Source: Gerris lacustris (Eukaryota; Arthropoda; Insecta; Hemiptera; Gerridae). Taken from it: a stretch of DNA of 64,000 nucleotides. Below are positions 12,008 to 27,252 of the stretch, piece by piece. The notes under the pieces were generated by a model that was not told the origin of the DNA, made no database searches, and saw nothing but the letters and a program-made list of their open reading frames with translations. How positions within the stretch are numbered: position 1 is the first letter of the stretch; every line of letters begins with the position of its first letter. The position numbers were made by a program, and so were the translations under genes. The stretch is taken from positions 35,415,628 through 35,479,627 of the forward strand of contig OX578280.1 of NCBI GenBank assembly GCA_951217055.1, written 5' to 3'.

Positions 12008-12514
12008 GCCTGTATTATAAGAATTTTGTGTAAGTTTACCTATGCTGCAGCAAATGCTTATTTTTTTTAAATTTTTAAATAATTCTGTTCCAACTGAATT
12101 ATACTTGCATTATTTCAATGTTTACAAAATGTTGCAAAATTTGATCTTTTGGATTTAGATATTATTAGCCATGTATAGAATTCAAAGTTGATAATCCAAG
12201 GCCTGCACAAGTTAAGAGAAATAAAATGGGAAAACATGGCTTTCTTTCCATACATTTCCGATTATTTGGTGAAACCCCTTATTCATTATTCTTTGTGAAT
12301 AACAATCGTAACCCTTGGTTTAAATTACCATTTAAAAGCTGAGCCTTCTTTAGGTCTACAAGTTTGTTTCCCTGTTGGCGTCATGCTTTTGTAAATGTAG
12401 GACAATAAATTAATGTTTAACTACAAGAGGGTTTTCCGGGAGAATTCCTTTTAAAATTTATTTATTTCGATTTTTTTAAAATACTAAATTCTCAAGTTAA
12501 CGTTGTGTATAAAA
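12008..12514. other. No gene seen
   Basis: AT-rich sequence; nothing recognised. Confidence 0.4.
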
Positions 12515-12745
12515 AAGAAAGCACTGTGATGGCGTCGATTTTGAGATTTGGGTGGATTTACACGTTTTTAGGTCTCTTGAGTTCAAAAAAGTGTTGTTTT
12601 TTTTTGTTTTTTTTTAATTAAATGTCTGTCGTCTGTAGTCTTTGAAGACTCACGAAGCCTAAGCTACTGGGCCGATTTCGTTCAAACTTGAATTTTAGCT
12701 CCAAATTTGGTGGTGGGAAAAAAATCTGCATGATATTTTTGAAAA
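12515..12745 (+). repeat. Repeat A, head portion
   Basis: Carries GTGATGGCG, GTGGATTTACACGTTTTTAGG, TGTCTGTCGTCTG and TTTTAGCTCCAAATTTGGTGG in family order. It is followed by AT-rich sequence instead of the tail module. Confidence 0.75.
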
Positions 12746-13197
12746 TTAAAATCAAAAAGAAAACGACCACCATGTTAAACACTTTAAAAATAATTATTGG
12801 ATTTAAATACAGTATCAATATCTATATGCATAAGTTTAGTTCGTTAATCGGACAGATTTTTTGTTTGTTTTAAATTTACTCTTTTTAACACTCTACACAT
12901 GTGAATAACACCGCTCATTTCACGAAATAGCCTCGCGTTGGTTGTCTAGTTTAAATTAGCTTTAGTTATAGTGGTCTACCTTCAAAGCTATCTTTAGCTT
13001 CAAACTCTTCAACTAACTTTTCAAATCTACAATGAACCTAACTTGAGATAGACTTTTCTAGAGCAATAAGAGACAGGTATCAGTTTGGCTCGTCCTTTTC
13101 ATGAAGAACATTTAATTCCCTAGCTTTCTCTATAATCAAACCACTACACAAACTCTTCCAACTTGCTCGTGCAATTCAAAGTAGATTGCTTTCTCAT

Positions 13198-13625
13198 ATA
13201 AAGAGAAAGTTTTGTGATAGCACCAAATTTAATATAAAGATTTTGATGGATTTACACGTTTCGAGGTGCCCCGAGTCCAAAAAAGTGATTCCTGTCGTCT
13301 GTGCAGACGCCTACTTTGACGAGATTTTGCATAAATGTTCAGAAAAGTCACTCCGAGGGAAAGAAATGCAATTTTAACCCCAAATTTGGGGGCTTGCCCC
13401 CAAACACTGTGAAAAAACGTGGAAAAAATCCCCGCCAAGGAGGATTATTATTTTTATGAAGTTAAAGGAGTTATTTTTATGAAAAATTGTTATTTTTTAT
13501 GATACATTTCGATATAATGTTCAGTAATAATTAAATTTACCTATCAAAACTCGAAAACTAATAAATGGAAAGCACTGGATTAGGTAATTATGAACTCGGG
13601 AGAAAGTTTGTCTGAGTATAGTATA
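13198..13625 (+). repeat. Repeat A, head and tail
   Basis: The head landmark GATTTTGATGGATTTACACG is followed by GTCGTCTGTGCAGACG, CAAATTTGGGGGCTTGCCCC and the tail: CCCGCCAAGGAG, GATACATTTCGATA, CAGTAATAATTAAATTTACC, CTAATAAATGGAAAGCACTG and GGAGAAAGTTTGTCTGAG. A G-run follows at ~13638. The B-box segment seen at 22805 is shortened here. Confidence 0.8.
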
Positions 13626-15081
13626 GTACCTACCTTTTTTTTGGGGGGGGGGGGGGAACTAACTAAATAACTCAGTAACGCAAAGACCTGTAGAGGGACT
13701 AGGCTTGGCAAAGGGCCTGTACAATGTACAACTATAAATGTAATGAGTGGGTTAGTGCGTCGCTCTATTAGCCGTATAAACCTTGCAATTTGCATCCCCA
13801 ATTATACGTAACCAGTTTGTCCTATCCAACTTGTGACCACGCCCGATGTTGTTAATTTTATTGAACTGATCTCTTATTTGAGATCGAGTGGGGGGGGGGG
13901 GGAATAGCAATTTTAAGTTGTCTATTTACTTGTACCTATTCTATTTCAGTGCTACTTATAAAACACTTAAAGCTTTTTCCTGCTTGTAAAGGTGAAACAT
14001 TATTCTTCAGTAAATTAAGGAAATTTAAAAAAAAATAGGTATCATATATAGGTTTTTAATATGTCTCAAGACATGAACTAGCTCTTTTTCGTTTATTAAT
14101 TTTTCAGAAATTTGCATTTTCATTTATAATATTGGAAGTAATTTTTTGGTAACTAAAAATATCTTAATTCTTTAGGTTTTTACTTATTACCACTTAACTT
14201 AAAATGAGGGTGATTATTTGTACTGAATGTTACATTTCTAGAATAGCTTGTAAGAGAGCAGTGTTGAAGAATTTTGCCAATTTTTAAATAAGTAAATATT
14301 TATAATGAAAACCGTCACTTAAAGGAGTTCAGTTGTTCCTTATATTGGTTTGCAATGAAAAGTTAATTACTGAGCATAGGAGATTTTAATTCATGGTAAT
14401 CTTTTCCCATACTTCTATATCTAAACCCATAGTTTTATAACGTCAGTTACTTAAAAAAGAACAGATTTGTGACTACCAATATTCGATTATTATGGTTCTC
14501 TTTCCAAAAACTTCTTTATGAACCAAACTTATCTATTAAATTATGTGAAGTTCATTATGTTAACGCTGTATTACTAGAATAAAAATCCACGACTTTCCAA
14601 TAAATGACCTACATTTGCTACATTTATTCTCTTGGATTGTGAAAATATTTGGTAGAGTAAGTTAGAAACTTGAGTATACCACTGTAAACTTTATTTTAAT
14701 GTTTCAAAGAAAATGTTCCCTAGTATACTCTCATATGAATTCTAAAAGTTTAAGAAAGAAAACAATTGCCCTTGAGCAATTTTATTTTTACCTCCATTAT
14801 TAAAGTAACTTAAATTATAAATTCAGAAAGGACTATATTTATAGATTTTTTTGGTATCTTCATGATCCTAAAAAGTTGCGAGAAATAAACTGACGTAGAT
14901 AACAAAATATGGCAGAAATTTCTATTTTCTCTACAAGATATGGAAATCGGATAAAATTTATGACTTCGTTCTTACGATGAATGCAGACTTGAAACTTTGA
15001 CTTTTGTTTAAATTGTTGGGTACAATTTTAACATTTTTGTGGAGATACATCTATTTGTCCATCCTCCTAGTAAATCTAACG
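13626..15081. other. No gene seen
   Basis: AT-rich sequence with two poly-G tracts (about 13641-13656 and 13890-13902). No recognised gene or bounded repeat. Confidence 0.4.
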
Positions 15082-16110
15082 TACTTCTTGTTAGGGTTTC
15101 GTAGATACTTCACTAAACCCTTATGCCGAGGGAGATGTGTTCGACTGTCCGTCGTTCTTTGGTTCATAGCCGTAGTTCTTTGGTTAATAGCCCGCACTGT
15201 TTAAGCTAAAGAGCTGAAATTTAAAACGCTGGCGCAACTTTTTGACCCAGCCATAGAAAAAATATACAGAAGTTAAAAATTATATATGCGCATGCGGAAT
15301 TCGCAAAATGTAGTAAACTCAAATTTTGTTATTTAAAATTTTTTTGTGTGGTATCAAATGAAACAGGCCAAATAGTAGGTTACAAATATATATGTATATG
15401 CTTTTTTAAATGTTGTATTCTTTATTGGTTTAATAAGTTCAGTTTTTAAGTTTTTGGTAGTATTCATACTACGGAAAGTTTAAATTTTAATTTAAATCAA
15501 ATTATAATTATTATTAACAACGGGAGACAGACAGAGAAAGATAGACTCCAGCGCCGGGATCCTATATAGGAGGCCCGTGGTTCGAATCCTCTGTCTGCCT
15601 CGCATTGTTAATAATAATTATAATTTGATTTAGGTAAATTACGGTTTAAAAATCCCCCCCCCCAACCACTATATAACGGGTGGTCCTAAATTTTAAAAAT
15701 TATTCATACTAATACCTTATTGTTGGGCGATGGAAAATCCAGGAGGGAATACCCAATTTTTAAAAATTGCCAATTTTGTGCTCCCAATTTTTTTTTAATT
15801 TTGAGTGGTGTTTTAAATGAAAGCTGCTGAAGAGTGGGATACAAATATATATATGTATGCTTTTTTAAATTTAGCATTCTTTATTGGGTTTATACCCAAA
15901 AAAAAATCCCCCACCCCCACCAACCACAATATAACGGCTGGTCCTAAAATTTTGAAATAATTTATGATAATACCTTATGGTGGGGCGGTGTAAATTTCCT
16001 GAAAAAAATGTAATTTACCTTGTCGTTATCACCATTAAAAACATTGTGACCCCCCGTGGTATCGAACCAGGGACCCCTAAGGTCGAAGAAAAAAATCATA
16101 ATTATAACAG
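15082..16110. mobile_element. Repeat B element, interrupted copy
   Basis: It starts with GTTAGGGTTTCGTAGATACTT and keeps the order of the 9271 copy: TTTGGTTCATAG, GGTATCAAATGAAA, the C-run with AACGG(C/G)TGGTCCTAAA twice, and the minus-strand tRNA-like end (GGTTCGATACC on the minus strand, plus coordinates 16058-16068). The right-hand TIR is missing. A separate hairpin element is embedded at 15494-15631. Confidence 0.75.
15494..15631. mobile_element. Hairpin element with tRNA-like centre, nested in repeat B
   Basis: 43-bp arms (15494-15536 and 15589-15631) are inverted repeats matching almost perfectly: an AT-rich outer part ending ATTATTATTAACA and an inner part GGGAGACAGACAGAG / CTCTGTCTGCCTC. 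The loop holds CCGTGGTTCGAATCC, a Pol III B-box match at 15579-15589. It splits repeat B between its first ATATG block and the first C-run, so it inserted later. Related units are at 54451 and 54614. Confidence 0.75.
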
Positions 16111-17914
16111 GTATGCTTAATTTAGTTAGCTGTATCGTTCGTTCAAGAATGACCCCTCTCTAAAATCAACTGCTTAATACATTGAAACATTTGAAAGTAC
16201 AACTTGACATTTATTTTATTCTTGTTTTCAATTTTTTTTAATCTATAGTATGTAGAATATGTTTGCATAAAATATAGTAATGAATTTATATCCCTAATTT
16301 TTGGCTCACTTATTAATAATATTATGTTATAAAGTTAAGTATTATTTATTTTGTTGAATGTGATTTTAATTATTTCTATTTATAACTTTTAAATATAATT
16401 TAAAGTAATTTTCCATGATTCTAATACAATTATAGACGCTTTAATATTTCCTATTAAATAATTCCTTATATATTTATTAGGTTTAATATTTCCTACAACT
16501 TCCTTATAATTAATGAGAACACAAAATGATTCTATGAAACTATCAATTATTTTAGAATAAAACAATCAAATAAAAACTATTAGTACCCAATATCCTATTT
16601 TTTTAGACAAAACTTGATTCAGTTTAAAAAAAAGATTAAATTTGAAATGAAAATAAAAAATCTCAGATTTTGCTTCTCTCTTTGCGGTTTTTATTTACTG
16701 CGTTAATTATTTCTAACCGAGTTGTGATCTCGCTGTGAAATAAAAAACGTACTCGGTACTTTTTGTCTTCTAGACCGTATAAATTACGAAGGCTTAAATC
16801 TAGGGGCCATTGTGTAATGCACGCCCAAGTAATAATTTTTATTTTCACCTTCAACAAAAGGATTCTTCTCCCTTTTTCTTGATTTTTTAAAACTTTACCA
16901 TGTTATGAAAAGAATTTTTTTGAATAAAGAATGCATAAATCGGGATTAAAATAGAGTTTAAGATGTTCTAGCTGTAATAGTTTTAATTTATAGTGGTTTA
17001 CATTTGTTAAATTATATAATGTATTGTTAATTTTAATTTTATTATTTAAAATGGGATATAATTGATAGCTCTAGTTACTTTTTATTGTAATATAACCGTT
17101 GCAAGAAAAAAACTGTTTTTTTTTTTTTTTTGTAATTGTGTCGTAAATGGATTAAATTCCTATAATATTAATAACTAAATTAATTTCACAATATGTTTTC
17201 AAATTTATTGCACAAACATCGGTCACACTTTTGAAAGCTATCCAGATTTAATCTGGGTTACTCTTTGTTAGCTTAATGGACTGTATATAATTCAATGTCA
17301 AGATTTACTAGGACAGAGGGTGAAAAGGTGTGCAGGAAACCGTAGTAATCGAACCCTTTTCGAAAACGTGTCAAGTTGAAGGTCATTAAAGCTCTTCACC
17401 CTTCCAAGTGACTGGAGCTAGGATAAATTACAGCTAAACTTGTCAATACCACTGTTAAACATTCAGAACCTTCTGAAAGATATCACTTTACTTGCCCCGT
17501 AAAGCTAAAAAAAATGTTCTTTCTGCATGATCATGATACCCATCAATTTTCTAAATAGTCTAAAGTCAATTGCTCGTGGCATTTAAAGGTCAATCTAACT
17601 GGTCCAAAAAAGCGAATCTCAATCCTTTTAGGGCTATAAACGTCTTAAGACTTGAAAAAAAAATGTGTAAAATAATAACTGTACACTTCTCACTTCCGAG
17701 GACGTGGAACCATTTGGGGCTATGAGGACTCTTCATTCATTCTAGAAAGTGTAATTGAGTACTCGTACGTATGTTGTTATTCGTATAAGTACACAATTGA
17801 TGTTATATATCTTATTTATTTATATCTACCATGTCTCACATTGCAGCTTATCGTACAATTTAACTCTATCTGGTAGTTCAATACGATTTTGCTGTAATTT
17901 CATAGAAACACTCG
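16111..17914. other. No gene seen
   Basis: Strongly AT-rich to ~17160, then a more complex unique stretch at 17200-17700 with no recognised coding content or repeat partner in the window. Confidence 0.4.
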
Positions 17915-18145
17915 TCTGAAAAATCTAGTTCCTGAGAAAATAGCTTAAAACGCGGACAAGGAGAGCCCGGGTTCGATTCTCCGCCAAGGAGAAGTTATTT
18001 TTATAGTAAATTTTGATGAAATGATCAGTAATAATTAAATGTAAATAAAAAAACAAATAAATGGAAAACTCTGGGCTAAGTAATTATGAACTCGTATATG
18101 AGGAAGTTTGTCTGAGTTGTCTCGGACCGATTTTTTCTATTGTAG
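17915..18145 (+). repeat. Repeat A, tail portion only
   Basis: Begins GAAAAATCTAGTTCCTGAGA and runs through AAAACGCGGAC, GGGTTCGATTCTCCGCC, GAAGTTATTTTTAT, CAGTAATAATTAAATG and GTTTGTCTGAGTTGTCTCGG to CCGATTTTTTCT. It is colinear with 22757-22980. The B-box-like GGTTCGATTCT is at 17970-17980. Confidence 0.8.
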
Positions 18146-21100
18146 ATTGTACTTATACTGATTTAAATTCAGTAATATTTATTTATTAGTAGGGGGCTTT
18201 GCCACTACTAGTTTCGCTCGTCCAACCCGCTGCGCGCCCTCTCTCAGTGAATTTACTGTTTGGTGGGCTACGCGCCCCTCTTAATCACTGTCACAAGGCA
18301 GCCTTATGCAGAGGACAAGATGTAGACTAGGGTTTCCCTAACTGTGTGCTGCGAGGCCATGAGTGCCGCGGGGTCGCATGGGGTAGTCCTAAGTACACAA
18401 GAAGAAGAGGAATTAAGAGATATTAACAACGACCGTGGCCTAAATACGAAGTTAAAAAAAACTGGTACAAGAGGCAGTGGATGAAGGCAGTCAAAGTAAA
18501 AAAAAGAAGTAAACCCCTGACAGCAGTATTTTGCCTACACTGTAGACAATGTCATTGAGCGTATGAATTAAATTAAAGACAATAATAATTTACTATGGAA
18601 TGGATACATTACTTATAAATTTTAATACTATTTTTTAGTTTTTATGTAGTGTTATACTAGAGATAATTGATACGATATTCCAATTTTCTTTATATAAAAT
18701 AATCTATAATCTTGCCATTGCACTATTTTTTAATCACCTAAGGAAAAATACTGGAGGTTTCCTTAAACTTTCTAAGCTATGTAACTTGAATTTACTTCTT
18801 GAATCTAGTATGAAATAAGTTTATTTTTGAATTAGATTTTTTGAACGAAGATTTCTTCTGTAACAGCACTTAAAAACCAAAAGACCAGAGTCAAAAGATC
18901 TAGTATATTTTTTAATAACTTAATTATTTTAAATAGATATTAGAGATAAACATATTTTTTTGTTTGTGCGTCCGGTTCGTCACTCACCACAAATAAAAAA
19001 AAAAAAATAAATAAAAAAATTATTGGAATAAATGAGGTTGCCTTAGCGTAGCAATACTAAATAATTTCGAGGTGCGTCGTCGTGACACTACTTAATTACA
19101 TAAATGATTAATAAATTGATAAATTTGCTTAATGAAATACTTAGTAAATAAATGAAAGAACGTCACTCTAATCCCTTGAGATAGAAGCTAATTTAATCGG
19201 TAGCTATCAAACAAATTAGTCGAAAAGAGGTCCTGTCCCTGAAGAAATTTAAATTGAAAACCCTCGTCTGTTTAGATTTCACGAAGCTGTGAATCCCCTG
19301 AAGATTAAACAGGAGCTTTGCGTCACAACATGTGGACTTGTGGTTGTTGTCAGATCGACATCAGCCTTTTAATTAAATAAAACAATGTTTAATCAAGACT
19401 ATTTCAAGAATATGAACTATTTTATGTCTGAATTATTTAGTGTTTTTTCAAAAAGAAACCTTACCTTGGAGAATTCACCTTAGTTTTATCTAGTAAACAT
19501 GCTTTTTGTTTATTAATTTTCTTTTTTTCAACCTTATTTTCATATTTATCCTTTTGTCTTCTTTCACATTGCCACTTGTCTCACAATGGCCACTAGAGGT
19601 TAATAGCCAGCTTTATACAATAAAGTAACGTTTAGTGAAAATACTTTTACTTTTTTCTTCATATTTGTTTTTGCAACATTTCCGAATACATTCGGGTAAT
19701 ATCTTATGTAGAACATTCCCTTTATATTTTTATTGTTGTTGATATTTATATGTTTGAACTATTTAAGTCTCTATAGAGTGATTATGTGTTTTTCATTAAT
19801 CTGTACCGATTAAAAAGTAAGTAGGAAGTATAGGCTAATTTGGTTGTGGAAATGAAATAGGCAATAGGGACTATATTTGGACCTTGTGAAGTGGAGTTTG
19901 TTAGTCCTTAAAAGCCTATAGCTCATTAAGCAGCTTTAACTCTTGGAGGAGATTATATAGACAATGGTTCTATTTACTAATCTGAGTTGATATCCCTTTG
20001 ACCAGTCCATTATCTAAATTGAGTTCTAAAACACCCTTTGTACTCAGCTTATTGTAATAAAAAATCACTAGGCTAACTACGTAGTTGCTCTCATTCTCTT
20101 CTAAGATTATGTTCCTTAGTTGTACTAAGAATGCTCTTAATAGTGCCTGCGTTTTTATTCGTACCCTTCTTCTTGAAAGATGATGTTCTTCATAACTATT
20201 CACAATCTTGAGGGTGTAATTAGTCATGGTAGAGCGAATTTATTTGGTTTATTAGTATTCAGTGTGTGCAAACTTACTTCGCAAAGTTGCAAAAATAATA
20301 TCACAATTTCACGATCGCTATGGAATATGAAAATTCTTCTTGTAAAGTTATTAGTGAAAGTTAAGCTGCAAATTTTAAAGCCATTTGTATGCGCTGCGCA
20401 GTCTATTATTATTTGACACTGCAAAGAATCCGTGGCAGTATGGTATCGTAACTTTACCGAATCCATCAAGCTTAGATAACCTTTCGTAAAGGTTATTTTG
20501 GCTTTGAATTTGGCATAGATTTGGGCGTCGGGATTTTGTTAAGAAAATCAAAATGGATGCTTAGGAGTGAAAGGTCAATAGCAGTTGAATTACAATAACA
20601 ATTCTGAATTACCCAATTCAATAATTGATCAGTGTAAATGTAATTACTTTGAGTATGTAGTATGTTTTTTTTTCACTTTTTAATAAGCATCCCTGCAATA
20701 TCAACTTCAGACATTAGAGTGGTCCCATTTTACTATTAGAGCTGAGAGGAATATTTTCATTTATTGTATAACTGTAGTTCAATAAAAAAATAAAATAATT
20801 ATGTTGTCATTTTAAAGGTGTAGGCACAAAAACACCAAAACATTTAAATGTTTTTAAAACTTTTTTTTTCCAATTAGTTTTATACATTCGTACATTTAAG
20901 TTTATTAAAAATATGGGGGTGAGTAAACTTCCCTGTATTTTGAATTTTGTTTATCTTTGCTGGTTGGTTAACGTTCTCAAACAATCACGCAGTTAAGGTG
21001 GTTTGAAACTTGTCCACTTCTACACATAGCAAACCCTGACCAACTAACGAATTAATTGATATTGTTTGGTTTTATGTTGCCAAGTATTTGGTCGAAGGAA

Positions 21101-21539
21101 TGAGTCCTAACTTTCCACCAAATTTGTTGAAACTCATTTGATCAAATGTATGTCAGCATATTTTCCCAACTATCGCTAATGAATTTGTTGGATGATCCTT
21201 TTTCGCTAAGTATGTGCAAGCCTTTAGATGTATTGATACCTAAACCTATATTTTCTATAAACCTTCGTGTTTCCATGGCGATATAAAAATTATTTTTACA
21301 GAGATTCAAAAAACTCTTCTAAATATAAACTTTGCAAACTTATGAGAGAGTAATTCGATGCCTATTCTACTCGTACTATATTTTTCACCAAGAGGCGAAT
21401 AAATCATAATAAAAGAAGTGCAATAGAGTTTACCCTACGTTAATATTTCTGTAAAATACGGGTCTTTATAGTAATATACTGAGAGCTATAGCATTTGGTT
21501 CTTTAAAATGATCGATCGGAGAGTAGCAAGATTTTTGAG
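18146..21539. other. Spacer with a few GC-richer repeat scraps
   Basis: A GC-richer scrap (18190-18300, 'ctttgcc..cgctcgtcc..ctgcgcgccc') is followed at ~18329 by AGGGTTTCCCTAACTGTGTG, which resembles the left end of hAT elements but has no matching right end. The remainder to 21539 is AT-rich with no recognised gene. 19160-19380 is unique and moderately complex. Confidence 0.35.
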
Positions 21540-21645
21540 GGCCCAGAGGTCGACAGCTTAAGTGGGTAATAATCTACCTGCCGTTTCGGGGCCCATACCC
21601 TCCGGGGCCTTGGTCTGTCTCAGCCTAGCTGTGCCCCTGTGGTCG
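21540..21645 (-). repeat. GC-rich hAT-like terminal fragment
   Basis: On the minus strand from 21639 it reads CAGGGGCACAGCTAGGCTGA and continues into CCCCGGAGGG and GGGCCCCGAAA. The 'CAGGGGC-TAGC-AGG' start is typical of hAT/Charlie ends. The block is far richer in GC than its surroundings. No second end or target duplication was found, so it is probably a truncated copy. Confidence 0.45.
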
Positions 21646-22382
21646 ATGCCTTAATTTAAATTATAATGATTAAGTAATTTTCCTATTATATACTGATCTT
21701 ACTACATTATACTGAGAGCTATTACATCTACTTTACTTAAATTTTCCCTTGCCTTTATTTTAAACTTAATGTCATTTATTGATATTTTGTACGATACTTC
21801 ATGAATTATTCATTTTTCTTCTACTTTAACCAAATCCCCAGTTAGCTGTCTTTATTTAAAACTATAATGACTTTAATTTTCTATTTGATTGATAAGAGAG
21901 GTTACTCTGTCTATTTGTTTTTAAGATAGAGAGAATGTTAGTGAGGATGTTAATTTACTGATATCGGTGGTTCTTAACCTTTATTTCAACTCCTAGCAAC
22001 TAGAGGAGGAACATGCTGGCTATTGAAATAGTGTAGGGCAACAATCAATCACGGGAAATTCAGCTTAACTGAATATTTTTGCATACCTCCAAAAAAACTC
22101 CCTATTTCTCCTGTCCAAGCGAAGCTACTTTAACGATTAATAAATTCGAAAATGTACTTTTTTTACAATTCGATTCCAATATATTCAGATTTATGTAGGT
22201 GTATGGATGATTACTCGAATAAAATTAACTCAAGAGTAATTTAAACTGTTTTACGTGCATATTTTATTGACCTTATGTGTTGTAGGTTTACGCTTGTTCT
22301 CTTAGTAATAACACTCTAGAAAATTATATAACTATCTAATTAACCAGTATCTCCGTACCATTTTACTTTCTTATACTTAGTG
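21646..22382. other. No gene seen
   Basis: AT-rich sequence; nothing recognised. Confidence 0.4.
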
Positions 22383-22995
22383 AAAGTATTGTGATGAGGC
22401 GAAAATACGGTTTTTTTATATTTTAATGGATTTACAGATTTTGATGTCCCCAAAAAGAGTCCAAAAAAGTAGTTTAAAAAAATAAAACTGTCGTCTGTAC
22501 CTGTGCAGACGCCTGGAGCCTAAACTAGTGGGCTGATTTTGACAAAATTTGGCATATATGTTCAGAAAAATCATACCCCAGGCGAAATCGAGAAATTAAT
22601 TTTAGCTCTAAATTATCTTGGGCGCTCTGTCCCCAAAAACTCTGAAAAAAGTGAAGAAAAAAAAAATTCTCAAAAACGGTTCCAACGATTTTGATTCAGA
22701 AAATTCTAAAATGTAGTTCATTTAAATATAAATCTCTAACGATATAAGCCGGGAAAAATCTAGTTCCTGAGAAAATAGCTGTAAACGCGGACTGATAGAG
22801 GCCGGGTTCGATTCTCCGCCGAGAAGTTATTTTTATGATACATTTTGATAAAATCTTCAATAATAATTAAATGTACCTACGAAAACTAATAAATGGAATA
22901 CACTGGGCTAATTAATTATGAACTTATGTATGAGAAAGTTTATCTGAGTTGTCTTGGACCGATTTTTTTATCTGTGGAAACCCTAACCAATAATA
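22383..22995 (+). repeat. Repeat A, longest copy
   Basis: Most complete copy of the family: AAAGTATTGTGATGAGGCG, ATGGATTTACAGATTTTGA, GTCGTCTGTACCTGTGCAG, GCCTGGAGCCTAAACTAGTG, GACAAAATTTGGCATATATG, GAAATCGAGAAATTAATTTT. Then comes the tail with CTAGTTCCTGAGAAAATAGC, GGGTTCGATTCTCCGCC (B-box-like, 22805-22815), GATACATTTTGATAAAATC and GTCTTGGACCG. No open frame. The tRNA-like tail suggests a Pol III-linked composite, but head and tail may be separate units. Confidence 0.8.
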
Positions 22996-23097
22996 GGTTA
23001 ATTAATTAGGAAAATTAATTTTAGGAAACCCCCGATGGAAAAATATAAAAAAGTATTTACAAAGTGTCCTACTGGTACTTATTGCTGTAATTTTTGC

Positions 23098-23815
23098 TTA
23101 GGAAACAAAAGGTCCCTGGTTCGATCTCCAACTCCGACAAAGGGCCCTAAGCTCGATGTTCACCCAGCATCGCGATAGGAATGGATAGCTACTTCAGTGA
23201 AGCATCTATCTAGTTGGGAATGTCAATTATGCGGTTTATTAATTGCAATTGGTGGTTTATTCATTATTAATTGGAACAACCTTTTGTTTGTCATCCATTA
23301 CAAATCATATTTGCGTAAGCCCTTAGGCAGACCTATAGCTCCATAAACTGTTGCGCCACGACTTATTATATTATTGCAGTAGGCCGACATTTGGAAGAAG
23401 CATTTTTAAGTCAACTTTGTAAACGTATTTGGGTGTATTGAAATAGTATTTTCTTTCTACCTCCTGATTTTCGAGGAACTCCAAATATTACGCCATGAAG
23501 ATCCGGTCTCCCTGGTTCGATCTCCAACTCCTACAAAGGGTCCTAAGCTCGATGTTCACTCAGCATCGCGATAGGAATGTATAGCTACTTTAGTGAAGCA
23601 TCTATCTAGTTGCGAATGCCAATTATGCGGTTTATTCAGCCAATGGAACTACCTTTTATCATCCATTACGAATAAATTTGGGGGGGAAAAAATTATAAAA
23701 AACCTTTTAAAGTCAACTTTGTAAACGTATTTGGGTGTATTATAATAGTTTTTTCCTTTCTACCTCCTGATTTTTGAGGAACTCTAAATATTACTCCGTG
23801 AAGCCCCCGGTTTAA
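23098..23815 (+). repeat. Degenerate tandem duplication with tRNA-like segment
   Basis: Two diverged units share CCCTGGTTCGATCTCCAACT (23113 and 23509), GCTCGATGTTCACYCAGCAT, GAAGCATCTATCTAGTTG, AAGTCAACTTTGTAAACG and CTTTCTACCTCCTGATTTT. Unit 1 spans ~23098-23504 and unit 2 ~23505-23815, the second with an internal deletion. Each contains a B-box match (23118-23128 and 23514-23524). No A box is clear, so activity cannot be inferred. Confidence 0.75.
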
Positions 23816-24261
23816 AATTACTGTGTTAAAATAAACAATAAAAAAATAAATAAAACTACAGACAAGTTACCCTGAATATATTGCATCATAATTGTTATTA
23901 TCACTGTAGAATAATTCATTATTATTGAATGGAGTGATAGAAACAACAAGAATAAAGAGTCAATATTTTCTAGGAATTTAGTTTAATTAAAATGTATTTG
24001 TCTTAATTGAACTTTAATTGAAGAAATTAGAGTATAAAATGGGTCAAGTATCGCTTATATGTAATACCCTTTGTAAGTTTTTCTTTTACCTTAAGGGAAA
24101 AATAAAACAAACAAATAAAACTGTTGTACCTACTTTTTATTGAATTTTAGCCGTACAATATTAGATTATATCTTCTAGAAAATACTTGCAGTATCAATCA
24201 GTTTCAATTCTGAGTTGTATGTGCAAAACTTTAAAAGATAATAATATCGATTACTTAAAAT

Positions 24262-26614
<2,353 letters not shown>

Positions 26615-27252
26615 AGGGTCCGTAGGCAAAACCAAGGACCCTTATCTTTCCTGCGTGTGTCTGTCTATCCGTCCATCCGTCTGTCCCCTGCTCTCATGGC
26701 TACATCTTTCGTCCGATCACTTTGAAATTTAGCATATATGTTTCTTGTACCTACCCACACATTTTAAAAATATAGTGACTTAAAAAAAATATTTTTAAAA
26801 AAAATTAGGGTAAATAAAACTTAAGGGGTTTTTTTTTTTTTTTGGACACCGTGTGGGGTATCATATGAAAGGGTACGTCGATCTGATTACAAGAATATAT
26901 AATTTTTGGTTATAAGCTTGTATAGGCCTAGCGTAGGCGAGTTTGAAGTGGGTGGGAAAAAAATCCTTCCCCCACCCCCTCTCTATCTCGCTTATGTGAA
27001 GTGCAAAAAATCTAAAAGAAATCTAAAAAAAAAAATCTTAAACATTCTTCGTCCAAAAGTAAAGATACCACTTTTTGGAAATTTTGAAAAAAAAAAGACT
27101 TATTTTATTGACAAAATACGTTTTTTTATAATTATGCTCTTTTCGATGTACATATTTATATGTTTGTAGTCCGGTTCAGGTTCAGTGGCAAAAAAAAAAA
27201 AATCTTTATTAGAAGTTTGTTTATAAACAATACAGTGTTGCCTACGGACCCT
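26615..27252. mobile_element. Repeat C element, 15-bp TIRs
   Basis: The ends AGGGTCCGTAGGCAA (26615-26629) and the exact reverse complement TTGCCTACGGACCCT (27238-27252) bound 638 bp of non-coding sequence. Inside are CCTTATCTTTCCTGCGTG, a TCTGTCTATCCGTCC tract, TTTGAAATTTAGCATATATG and GTGTGGGGTATCATATGAAA, the same plan as repeat B with different termini. A minus-strand fragment is at 50340-50475. Confidence 0.75.

Noticed and set aside
18329..18400. hAT-like left end (AGGGTTTCCCTAACTGTGTG)
   Set aside because: No matching right end or target duplication could be found, so it is mentioned only within the spacer.
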